In this document: positions 1-10,852 of the stretch, piece by piece
Layout: each line of letters begins with the position of its first letter
How positions within the stretch are numbered: position 1 is the stretch's first letter
Source of the DNA: Gnomoniopsis sp. IMI 355080
Taxonomy: Eukaryota; Ascomycota; Sordariomycetes; Diaporthales; Gnomoniaceae
Assembly: GCA_027946555.1 (NCBI GenBank)
Contig: JAPEVC010000308.1
Coordinates: forward strand, 1 to 34,163
Direction of reading: 5' to 3'
Length of the DNA stretch: 34,163 bases
The notes under the pieces: model-generated
Told to the model about the DNA's origin: nothing
Seen by the model: the letters and a program-made list of their open reading frames with translations, nothing else
The model's database searches: none
Program-made: the position numbers and the translations under genes

Positions 1-708
1 AGTAAAGACGATCCTGCCTTTGCTTTTGTGCCTCCATTTTTCACACCCCCACCCAAGACTTCTTTGTTCGTGCCATGTCATATATCTAAAGTCCCTCCAT
101 AAGACCACTCTAAACGCCCAAATGCAAAATTCCCCTCGTTCACCATCATTTGCTTCCGTAATTATTAATGTGTAGGAGAGAAAAGTGCTGCAGTGTGCAC
201 CGCCAGCATGTGCCGAAAGAAGAAAGGTGGGAAAAGCCGCATAACCGTCGTTGAGGTCGTAAGTTCATCGCAAAGTTCGGTGGTATCTTGAGGTATCTTG
301 GAAAGGAGGAAAACCCGTGACGTCTATGTCGCCCGTGGTTTCAGGTGTGGAAAGGGGTGCCGCGAAGGCATGCCGAAGGGGCAAAGAAGAGTTGATGACC
401 CTTCTGTCGGCAGAGATGAAGTGTCAGTGGGACACGGGGACAAGAGACAGTTATCGCAGCCAAGGGAGGACCATCGCATCTGCTGAGCGAGGTCGGGCAC
501 ATGGTCGGTGATAGCGCTTTGGAGCCCTGGCCGCGTTCGTCTATGCAACGGAAATCTAAGAAAGTCTCGCTCCATGCTAGGTGCGGTGATTGTAGCCAGA
601 TGAGCAACAAATCACACCTGTGCGTGACATGTGCTGTGCATATCTGTCTCTCTAAGCATATGTAGAGATGCAATGGAGCCGAAAGTGGTCCCAGTCGTTG
701 GGTGTCCC
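1..708. other. Intergenic region downstream of the cyclin gene
   Basis: No gene is supported here. This is the 3' flank of the minus-strand cyclin gene and probably holds its 3'UTR. Open frames on both strands are short, have no recognisable domain and overlap each other in several frames. The left edge of the window may cut a neighbouring gene's flank, but no coding signal reaches it. Confidence 0.6.
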
Positions 709-2853
709 TTAGGACTCGGTGGCGATGAGCACGCCTTGGTTCTCGGGAGGGGGAAACCGCATTTGAGCGGAGTGCTCGTCCATCGGACTGCACAGAGATA
801 GGCGGGGTATGTCGTTGTGGAAGGGAAGCATGAAGCCTTTGGCCAGCTCATCCTGGACGAAGATCGAAGACTTTTTATACCGCCGGTCGCAGTATTTTTC
901 GTAGACGGCAGCGTGGTGTTTCTGAGGCGAGCGGCAGCACTCCAGTACCATAGCCACCAGCGGTTTGACTTGGGCCCAGGTGTAGCCGGAATAGTGGATG
1001 TGCGCGAGGGACCAGAGGGACGTTAGTTCCAATTTGTTCTGGGCTTCACATAAGGTAGGATCAGAACTCACCCAATCGCCCTTCTTCAAGATCAGCCGCG
1101 CTAGACAGTGAGCACCTGCGGCCAAGTAGCTAGGCGTGCAGCCTACGAACCGCTCATCCATGATGGTCACCTCCAGAAAGTACTTGGCCAGCGTTCGGGT
1201 CTCCAGGTCGTAGTCATCAGCCTTGCTGATGCGACGCAGGAAGCTCATGGGGCCAGGCCAGCCAAGTTCGAATTGCAGCATGCTCAACATGAAGCGCTCA
1301 GCCTTGAGTATCTCATCCACCGTATACCCACCGTCGACCATGAATACGATCTCCTGTACGGAGGGGCAGTTGATCTCTTCGTACTTGGCGGCAACAAAGA
1401 TGGCGGTGGCACCAACAAGTTGGAGTTTTCCCAGAGACACCATCTTTTTCGAAAGGAAGCGGTCGATGAAGTTCACGGTCAGGAACAAGGTCTCAGGGAG
1501 GAGGGCAAACCGGTTGTGGACCTGGACAAGCCAGTCCATCAGAATAGAGCGCATTGACCACTGGATTTCGACCTGAACGGCGTCCATATAGACCGGGTTG
1601 GGAATCATCCTCTCCTAATTGGAACAGTTAGTTCTGTTCTCACAAATTTGCGAGACAGGGGCGTATCTCATCTTCACTCACCTCCAATTCCCGCATATAC
1701 TCGAAAATGTCATCACCATACTCGGCGACCATGGTGGTGTCCCACTCCTCATCTTCGATGTCCTCGGGTGTACGATTTGCGGCCACATACACTCGGGCCT
1801 CTTCCAGCTCCCTCAGCACCTTGACTGTCCGCTTGGGGTTCACAAGGCAGGTTGCTCCGGTAGTGTTGTCACCATACGACCTGTAGGAGTGGGCAGTTGT
1901 GTAGCCCTGGTCGTCATACAACTCCTCTTCGTCATCCTCATCCCAGTACTCCTCCGCCTCTGGAATCGGCAGTACAGGGCCTGATGAGGAATTGGGCTCC
2001 AGAGAGTTTATTTCGGCGGTGACTGAAGGTTCAACGGGACATGGCTGGGGCTTCCAATCGTCGTCCGTCTCCACAGGCACGTGAGAGAACTCTATAGCAT
2101 CCTCATAAAGCGCGTCGTTGACGCCCTCGTCGGCGATGGCATTGGAAGCCGTGCCTTGCATGACATGCTTGCTCTGTGCTCGGCGCAGCACAGGAGCCTC
2201 TGCCGACTTAAGCTGAGGCTGACTTCGGTACTGGCGACTGAGGGTTTGGACCTTCTGCTGCTGGACGTCGTTGTAAACAATAGTCGCCTTCTTGGCCCCA
2301 GTTTGTTTGCTGAGGGTCTGTGCGCGCAAGTCGGGTTGAGGACGGCCCTGGGCAATCGAGGAACTCTTGAGCCCATTGAGAGGGCGTTGAGGAGGGCGGA
2401 GGAAGGCGTCCTTGGTCTTGCCGTTCTTAACGGTATTCTCCTTGTCCCCGTCCACATATGGTGCCATCTTGAGGGTCGGCTTCGTAGTAGGTAGTGTGTG
2501 CTTCATCGCTCCGTTGGCAGGCAGACCTTGGTGAACGTAGTATGCAGTGTTGCTGAGGTCGCCAAAGGCTGATCGTTTGGCCGGTCCCTTAAAACCGCCG
2601 CCGTTCAGGTACGTGGGCTGGATGAGCTGAGCGTCAAACTGGTTTGTTACGACGTTGGATGGGTTCATGGACAGGTGCTCGTCGCGAGAGATATGGGCTG
2701 CAGCAGGCCGCAGGGGGCGGTGGGGCTGTGATAGGAAGAAGGGAGAGTCAGCCTTATAAGAATCAACGAGGCCGAGTGAAGCCCCAGATTTGGAAAGTGG
2801 ATCAAATGGAAGTAACTGATAGGAGATCAAGTTTCACTCACTTTCGCGTCCAT
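709..2853 (-). CDS. CLB3: B-type (G2/mitotic) cyclin, Clb3-like
   Basis: Regulatory subunit of the mitotic Cdk1 kinase, acting in the nucleus in S/G2/M. I splice three exons: 2842-2853 (only four codons, MDAK), 1682-2725 and 709-1614, giving 653 aa. Both introns are GT-AG with GTGAGT donors and phase 0. The disordered N-terminal half carries a D-box-like RSAFGDLSN at about residues 55-63 and a KEN box at about 99-101, the usual APC/C degrons. The cyclin box follows: MRSILMDWLVQVH at about 373-385, then FIDRFLS, KYEEI and FLRRISKADDYDLETRTLAK, with the cyclin C domain after it. The box is closer to the Clb3/Clb4 type than to NimE, and 653 aa also fits that longer class. The symbol is by similarity only. 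The long acidic stretch before the box (DEDDEEELYDD) is typical of the class. It is transcribed away from the 8-kb spacer, which must hold its promoter. Confidence 0.9.
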
Positions 2854-4452
2854 TGTTAACAAGTCGGGAGAGACAAAGGCGACCAGGCGTAGCAGATGCT
2901 GGATGTTGCTGATGTAGTGCGATATGTACTATGTGGATGTTGTCGAGGGTGACGTATGCTGGGCTTCTGGATATTCAAAGATTCACGGGAGCCGAGTATG
3001 GCTCGCAGGGCAGTCAGCCGGGGCGACGGCGAGACGTATGACCTTGTGAATGTGGATGAGATTGTCGTTTGTCGAGATCGGTCTCAAAGATGTGAAGGAG
3101 GGGCGCGAGGGAAAGGTGAAATAGTGGTGCACAGGGAGAGGGAGTTGTGTGTGCTATGGCTTGAAGGTTTGGAATGTCCGGAAGTTGTAGTTTGGTTGTC
3201 AGGGTGATTTCAGGTCCAAAGTCCCAATGGGGAAAATTGAGGGTCTTTTGAAGAGGGCCAAGTCCACAAAGAGGGGCCGTCAGATCTGTGATGGGGAAGA
3301 AAGTTAAAACTGGAGATCCATCAACAAACCGCACGGGCCTTGACGAGGGGCAGAAGTGTTCGTGGGTCCTTTTTTTTGTAACTTCTGTTGTGGTGATGCG
3401 GCAGATTTTATTGGTAACAGTTGTGAAGTTTTAATGGGAAGGAAAGAGATGGCTGGGCCGAGAATCGACAGTAACCCAAGCAACCTCGAGGTAGGAGGCT
3501 AAGGAAATGGATGTTGGCTCACGCTTGTGGACGCGCCAGAGGGGAAAAAGAAGTCCTCGCTCGGGAAGCAAGATGGGAAAGTGACTTCTGAGCCAGGAAG
3601 GAGGGGGACGGGCAGGACCCCAAAATGGACGGATGATGACTGATGACCGTCTCGGGCAACGGGGCGAGAATAACATAGGATTTTTAAGAGACATACCTTG
3701 TAAATAATAGACCGCGGTGGACGGGCTGGGCTAAGGAAGAGGTAATTAAACGAGTGACGAGGCAGACCACCACCACGACAACACCAACAACAAATAACCT
3801 CCGTGTGAGTCAAAGAGATACTCGGGCAGGGTCGTGGTGCCCCTGGAGCTTGAGGGGAAGACAAACCTGTCAGTTCTACATCAAGAGAAAAGTGGGCCTG
3901 GACAAAGACGTGCAGGATCGGAACGGTGCCCTGGGGTGAATTGTGAATTTCTGGAAAAATTGACGTGGGGCGAAAGGGAAGAACACGACCCCCGATTCAC
4001 GCCCACGCGTAATTCTATATACCACAAGCCCGTTATTAGGCCTGGCACGCCAGCACGCAGTAGTGTTTACGACAGGGGTCCGGCGATTGCTAGCCTGAGC
4101 ACGGACCACTGTTGCTCGGAAACCATTTAGCGCATCGGCCCGAGTTTCTTTACAAGCACCGGATTCGCGTCTCCCGAGTCGAAGATGATTTGAACTTATA
4201 TTCGAGAACACAGCCACCTTTGCAAGTTTTGAGGGTACAGTATTGATACAAGTACAGCATACGACCCTCTCAGTCCATCACTGCCCTTTTCCACCGCCCA
4301 AGCGCATTTGCAGCTCGCACACACCAATTAGAACCGAGGGCAATGGCCCCCCGCGTGCGCTTCATGCCAAACGCGAGGCCACCTCGCGCGGTCACGTGAA
4401 AGATGGCTTCGATTGTCCGAACGAACCTCAATTTCTCGACATGAATTTTTTT

Positions 4453-5336
4453 GTCGCAAGTTGGCAATATTCGACATCGACTTGTCGCGTGCATACCAAA
4501 TCACTTCCTGCACCTATCGCCGTCATTTCCAACAACAATCATAACAGCATCTCCGCAGCGCATAGTCCTGGCGCCGTCGCAAAAGGGGGCCGGTTCGAAT
4601 GCCTCTTGGTGATGAAAAGGGCGGCGCAGCGCCTGGCCGCTGTTCAATCGGCCTGGCTTGGCCTGGCCAATGCTAACCTAGCCGATCGCCGTCGCATTTC
4701 GCTTCAGCGAGCACGCTTGTTGTGGGTTTCACTTTAAAGCGCAGGATTCTCTCTCTTTGCAATTACGTCCGTACTCACACGACCGCGCCGCAAAGTGGCT
4801 TGTCGCAATTGAATTTGGTGATGCGACAAGATCCCCCCATTGCCGAGCGAAATCGCCCCAGGCGACAAAAGTGGGTGCTACCCACCACCCCACTGTGTGC
4901 AGCACCCCTCCGGCCCTCTTGGCGAGATTCATGTCGGCCACGCTTGGCTGCGATTGCCATTCTGGGCCACCTCACGTTGTCGCAATGAGTGGTGGCGTGG
5001 ACCAGTGTGCTCCCCATTTGATTTCAAGCACCTTCTGAATTGTCTTTGGATGTGTCCTGGGTGATGTTACTATCGCGGCTCTGCTTGTTGTCGACCAAGG
5101 CAAACGGGGGAGCACTCGCATGCGACCGGACTGTCGCAACTAAAGAAGCTCTCGCAGGGGGTCGGCATTGCAAGAAAACGGTTCAGCTCGCCCCCTCGTC
5201 GTTTTGCGCGAGCCGTTCTGCCGCCCAGCCCGCCAGCCCCGAGCAGCCAAGACCCGAAGCGGGATCCCTGTTTGGTACTTGTAGCTGGACACCCGCCAGA
5301 AATTACGTGAATGGTTGGTGCTGATGATGCGTCGCA
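4453..5336. promoter_or_regulatory. Cluster of GTCGCA / TGCGAC motifs
   Basis: The hexamer GTCGCA or its complement TGCGAC occurs at 4453, 4576, 4691, 4802, 4822, 4979, 5121, 5133 and 5331, nine times in under 0.9 kb where chance predicts fewer than one. Flanks extend the motif towards TTGTCGCAA (for example TTGTCGCAAG, CTTGTCGCAATT, ACTGTCGCAACT). Near matches lie at 4483 and 4862. The binding factor is unknown to me; CGTCGCAAAA at 4576 also fits the Ndt80-type MSE (gNCRCAAAW). It lies 1.6-2.5 kb upstream of the cyclin start. Confidence 0.45.
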
Positions 5337-8300
5337 CAGTCGATTGGATTTACCGTCGAGGAGTGGCCAGGGCTTGCTGATACTGCAACTGCGCGGTACT
5401 TGTCCTGCATTGCATGGAGACCCACACTGCGCGCTTGATGACCCGCTTCCCGCCGCCTTTGCGGCAAGCACCACGATCGGGCTTGATGGGCAGGCTGTTG
5501 GAATCGCAGACCAAGGGGACTGGCTGACCGCTCTGTTTGGATCATGCTAATACTGTCGGTCTATATGGCTGGACATTGATGAGACGTCAAGCTCAACACC
5601 AAAGGTAGGGATCAGGTCTCAATGGCGGATAAGTAGAGTTATTTTGACATGGCAATTGAAAAGTGACGGAACGGCGATCTCACGCCTTTGACGTTCGTCA
5701 GTAGCAGTCGCCGATCCCCTGATCCCAGATGCCCTTCTTTCATCAGCAGCAATTACTACATTCCATCCCTCATACAATGCCCAAATAAGGTAAAAGCAAG
5801 CAACCATCCCGACACGACCCAACAAATGGAATGAGCGGGACGGCGAATGAGGGAGGTGGGTTGTCGTGCGCAATAATCGCTTCGTCAATGGTCACCAAAC
5901 ACCGGGCTGCGCAGTAGCGTTGCAGACAAGTGTGGCGACACTATATCACCCAGATCGGAGCAAGACACATTCACAGGCACACACACTTTCTCTATGGGCA
6001 CACTTCCCCCTGTGGGATGCGCACCAGCGATGGAAGGTGAGAGATCGCATTCGCGTGGACACGAAACAAGTACACAGGCAGACAGGAGAGTCAATCACTC
6101 ATCCCCCGGGTAAAGCCACCAACCCCAGCCTCAGATCGGGAAGCTGGCTTTTCTGGGCTTCTCGAATGGATGGGTCGCACGACACAGCTCTTCTCGACGG
6201 ACATCAAGGTGCGACTGCACGTTTGCATGGCGAGTCGCACACACAATCGCCTGCTGCAACACATTCTTCTGGCGGACGGATTCCTTCCTCTGGCCTTGCA
6301 GCAATTTACCTTCTGCCTAGGACCTCACGCGCCTGGTGATGTTCAGCTACCACAGGCGAATTTCACGTTGGCTTCCCTGCGTGTCTTTTATTTTTACTCG
6401 CGATACAAAAGCGCTGCCTGGTATTCAGCTCCCAGCGCCTGACACAGTCTTTCGCTAGTCAAGATGGGACGAGTTGAATTGAGACGATGAAGCCTGACGA
6501 ATTGCGACTTCGCATTTAGCAACCCCCGGAAGCTTGTTGTAGCTTACACACGACACGCTTACATGGTGAGCTGAACCAATTAGCCAATATAATGTGCGGC
6601 CTTTCAAGCTTTGTTATTTTGTTTGTTTGTTCCCTTTTATTGTCGCCAATGGGAGCCTCGAATCTTATGTTGATGCGCGACTGCTGATCCGATGTTCGAG
6701 CTCCGAGGGTTCACGGAGCTATTTGAAACTCAGGCCCCGCGGACGGCGTACACACTATTTGATTCATACAGACCCGTGGCAAAATACCATGAAGTTTCGC
6801 CCAATCCCGAGCGAGCGGTGACTGCCACTTCGCCTACCTTCCAAGTTTGGTGGTAGCCGCTCAAATACAGGCTGGGTGAAGAAGGTAGCATGTCGCATTT
6901 TCTTTCATTTGTCCTGTACATATATCGCAGGCTGTCTTCTCGTAAGGGAAAATCTCCTGCGCCGGCCTGCTTTCAGGCAACCTTAGATCGATCGCATGGA
7001 ACCTGAAGTTCACGCAGGCAGCGGCCCGCAGCTGCGTGTGCATACGATGCGATGCGCACATCGTCTGCGCGGTTGAACGCCCTGCTGACTTGCCCTGCTT
7101 GCCTACTTTTACTGCACCCCCCCTCTCTATACGACTAGACCTCCGCGGCTTTCTGCATGTGTCGTGTGGCTATCTCTGGTGGCCCGTGGTCCCCGAATCG
7201 ACCCAAAGCTGCTGGCTGGCTGGAGGGTTGGCTGGGCTTGGGTCTCTGTACGGTATATGCATAACGGGCCGGGCTGGGCCCCTGACAGGTCTCACAAGAA
7301 TATATATGAAAGTGAGGAGACAAGATGTCATTGAAATGCCAAAGTTCTCTCGATCTTTACGCCGCCGATGACAAGCAAGCCCAGACCACCCATTACGCAA
7401 TTCGCCTACGTTGGGCCGGCCCGGGGAGGGGGGGCCACACTTGTCTCTTGTGACAAAGGCAACGGGGGAAAAGCGCCCAGTTTGCGTACTGGCTCTGTCT
7501 GTGTGCGTCGTTCTGACGAATTTGCAACTACGTATTTTGAGATGGTGCTTTAACTCCCAAGCCATTTCTCTCGCTCTCTATCTCTGCGATGTTACTACTC
7601 CTGGACCATGCGCCTGGCGACATTCCGGAGCCGGAAGCGCCTTGTGCGCGAGATCGCTTCAATTTACCCGGTACTTTTGCATCTCTTCAAGTGGCTGCTG
7701 CTGGGTCGCCTTTTCTCGAAGCCGTTCCTTTGATCTATAAAAGGCTTGGTTCGCAATCCTATTCACGCAAGCGCGTATCGCATCGCAATCGCATTGCCAG
7801 GACGAGAGATGGCCAACAAGATCCCTGTCTTGGTCCATCCACTGGCGGGAAGTGTTCTGACGCCCGCAACGGCCATTGGACGACCGGTTGTTATACAGTA
7901 CATACAGTGCCTGGGGGTTCCACTCACCACGACTCTACGATGTCCACGTCGTTCTCTCTCCTTGGCTGGGGCGGCGCGGGCGCAGGGGAGCCCAATGCGC
8001 CGATAGGGTTACAGACCTGAAGTTTGCGTGAGCTTGTCAGATTGCGTGTCTTTTGTCTCTCTACTCCATCATCAAGCTGTAACACTTTTCCTCTTTCCGG
8101 TCTGTGTTGAGAAGGAAAGAGAGCGAGACCTGTTTCGCGAACCGTGCGGCGCATTTTCGCGGATTGGTGCGGACCCCCTCCTTCCTTTCGCACCTCCCCT
8201 TCCCATGTGGCTCTTTGGACAAGTTCGAGCTTGTGCATGTATGCTACAGCGAGGATCCTGGCTGAATTGAGGGACGCGGGAGTTTACAAGCTGTTATGTT

Positions 8301-10354
8301 TCGCGGGTTTTCGGCCAGCCAGCCAGCCATCCTTAAATCCTTCACGGTCCTCAGCTCCCCCAGATCCTGCTACCACACGCCAAAGTAGGTAGTTCTTGGT
8401 TTCGTATGAGAGTGATGTATGTAGTATGTGCGTGGCGCCGGCGGTGCAGATGATCTGTATCGAGTGTCGATGTCGGAGCAGGTAATGACCGCACGATTCC
8501 ATTCCAGAGAGGGAGTGTGGCGGCGAACTTGAGGGAGATTACAGACTGCGAGATTGGGAGAAGGTGCCATGGCGTCAAGAATGCTGCTTGTCTATCATCA
8601 TCAAGTCCAGAAGCAAACAAGCATGGCCGCCCACTCGAGTCGCGGGAAGGCGGATTGATTTGCATGCTTCGAGGCCTTTCTCAAACCTTGGTCTGTTCCC
8701 CGATTTGGCCTAGTTGTCCTGCTACATCCTTTGGGAAGAGGGGGGAGGGGGGTCTGAAGAGCCAGAGATCTCTTTCATCAGCAAGTCATCATATCCCGGA
8801 ATTGGTTTTAAGTCGCAAGAGTGGATGCCGTCCTAAACCTTCGTGACCACAGAGTTCGCAGGGTCTTATTTCTCTATCCCTGGGGGCTTGGAGAAAGTTA
8901 CACAGTACGGGATCTGCTGCCCATGCGCTCAACAGTCTGCCTTTTGATGTTGTCAGGGAAGACGAATATGGTCGCTGTTGTTGCTGCTGCCGAGGAGACT
9001 CGCGCCATGGAATGATACAACATCCAGGCAATCTAATCCAAGGCAAGGAGAGGCAAACAGAGGCAGGAAAAGTAAAGGTGATCCCAGGCTCGAACGAAAC
9101 AGACCCCAATTTGCGAACTACCCTGGGAACCGCCTTGGACCTTGCCACAAACTCCACACTTCAAATCAACCATCTGACTTGGTTGATGGAGGTTCACCGT
9201 TCATGGGATGCCCATGAAAAGTGACAAGTGGACTGGGTGTGTGGTCGTTGCTTAGCTAGGCGCATGGGTCATTGGACCTGTCCCTGGCGGCTGTTTATTA
9301 CAAGTCCAAGTGCCTACCTCCCTGACCCTTGATGCGACAGTATCAGGACCGTAGTATGGGCATTTTTGGCAATTTAAGAGTGCGGTGAGCGAACGGGCGT
9401 GTAGCGAGCGCATCGCAATGCGCTTCTTGCTTGTCGCAGAGGGGAGCGACGGGCTAAACAATGTCTCGGAAGGGTTCATGACAAAGTGGCTATCATGAAC
9501 AAATGGAAAGCAAGTTTATCTGATAGCCAAGGGCAAGTAACATGGTAGCGCATGCGTTGGAAGGTTCTGCGACCACAGTGAGAGAGAGAGTCTGGAGATA
9601 TAGAAATCGGGCTTTGCCGAGTAGTCACAATGCTTGTGGCCCCCCCCCCTTTACCCCCGGCCGTGAACTGACAGCAGGTAGTAGCAAGAGGAAGAGAGGA
9701 CATTCAAAATCAAGAATATTCGTCATTACAATTGCAGTGATGATGTGAAATCTGTAAACACTTTTCAAGTTGTCGCATATCGAAAAAGCGCCAAATAAAA
9801 CAGGTGGGTGGTGAGGTGTCTAGGTGGGCCGCATGGCCAGCAGGGCATAGGCGTGGATTGCGCAGACCGGGCGGGCTACTGCGCTATTCGCTAGCTGCAG
9901 TGGTAGGTGCTTAGGTGCTGGGGCATTTTAGTGGTGCTGAGCAGTGCGGTGCTGTATGTAGGTACTCACTGTACAGTGCTGGTTCCATGTCGAGACGAAT
10001 CCATCCAGTCTTCACTCAGTCTTTCCTCGCTTCGCCTGGGCACTGCGAACTTCTCCTCTTTCCTCCCAAGAACGCTCTGAACAGTCCACCCTCACCCATC
10101 AAACGGCCTCAAATTCCCCAGGTGAGCCATTCCAACCCCTTAGTACATCCATTGGATCCATCCTCGCCTCTCCACCGTACTCCTTGTCCCCTTCCATCCT
10201 ACTTCGATCTCCGCGGGACTTCTGGTCCGGTCTGGTCTGGTTAGCCAACGTCCGGTCGTCGCAGGTTGCCTATAGTTCTGGAGGTGTGAAGAAGGCCTCA
10301 ACTCACGAGTTTCAAGGCTCTTCAAAACCCACCACCACCAAGCATTGCGCCTTC

Positions 10355-10595
10355 TGGTAAGCCGGATCTGTCCTTTCGAAGCATGCGATCGAGGTTCCGT
10401 GTCTTTTGTTCTCATCTTGCTGCCCATGCCCTCACTACAGACCGTCCTGCCAACCTGACCCAAGTGCGTCGCTCAAATCACACAATGTGTGCACTGCCGA
10501 CAACCCCCATCATGGGGAGCTGCCTACCTCGTCATTTACTGCCTTGACTTCATCATCTGGACCACCCATGGCTAACTGCTTCTGTTCTCATTCAG
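10355..10595 (+). promoter_or_regulatory. Possible 5'UTR intron(s) of the downstream regulator gene
   Basis: A strong 3' splice site ends at 10595: GCTAAC branch sequence, pyrimidine tract, then TTCAG. Candidate donors upstream include GGTAAGCC at about 10354 and AGGTGAGCC at about 10120; another acceptor-like CACTACAG ends at 10440. Together they suggest a spliced leader ahead of the ATG at 10853. The donor-acceptor pairing is inference; only the acceptor is strong. Confidence 0.35.
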
Positions 10596-10852
10596 ATACT
10601 CTTGTTCCTGATACTCTGGCGGTCCCCTAAGAGGCCCTCGAGCCTGCCTCCTTGAATGCCGACAGTCGCACGTTGACCGCTCACCTTTTGATCCGATCCC
10701 GAGGCCATATCCGCAACCCCCAATCCACTTGAACGCCCAATAAAATACATATAAACGGTCTGAGAACAGCAAGAGGAGGGAAAAAGGAAGAGAGGCATAT
10801 ATCTATCGCCTCTGGAGTCATTGTTCTCGACCGCCAGTCATTTCGCCTAGGA

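Larger units (their letters stand above)
2854..10852. other. 8-kb gene-free divergent intergenic region
   Basis: I find no convincing gene in this stretch between the divergent cyclin and regulator genes. Open frames reach at most about 160 codons, lack domains, and are matched by equally long frames on the other strand. It should hold both promoters and long 5'UTRs. Visible elements are a GTCGCA-motif cluster at about 4.45-5.34 kb, scattered further copies to 9.78 kb, a TATAAAAG at 7736-7743 with no gene behind it, a C run at 9641-9652, imperfect GGTGCT-rich sequence at 9900-9985, and CT-rich, splice-site-like sequence at 10.1-10.8 kb. A non-coding transcript is possible but not shown. Confidence 0.6.

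Noticed and set aside
4591..4602. GGTTCGAATGC resembling a tRNA T-arm
   Set aside because: No matching anticodon, D-arm or acceptor stem could be paired around it.
5866..6339. 157-codon plus-strand frame in the 8-kb spacer
   Set aside because: No recognisable motif, low-complexity His/Ser/Thr mix, and overlapping open frames on the same strand; no splice partners seen.
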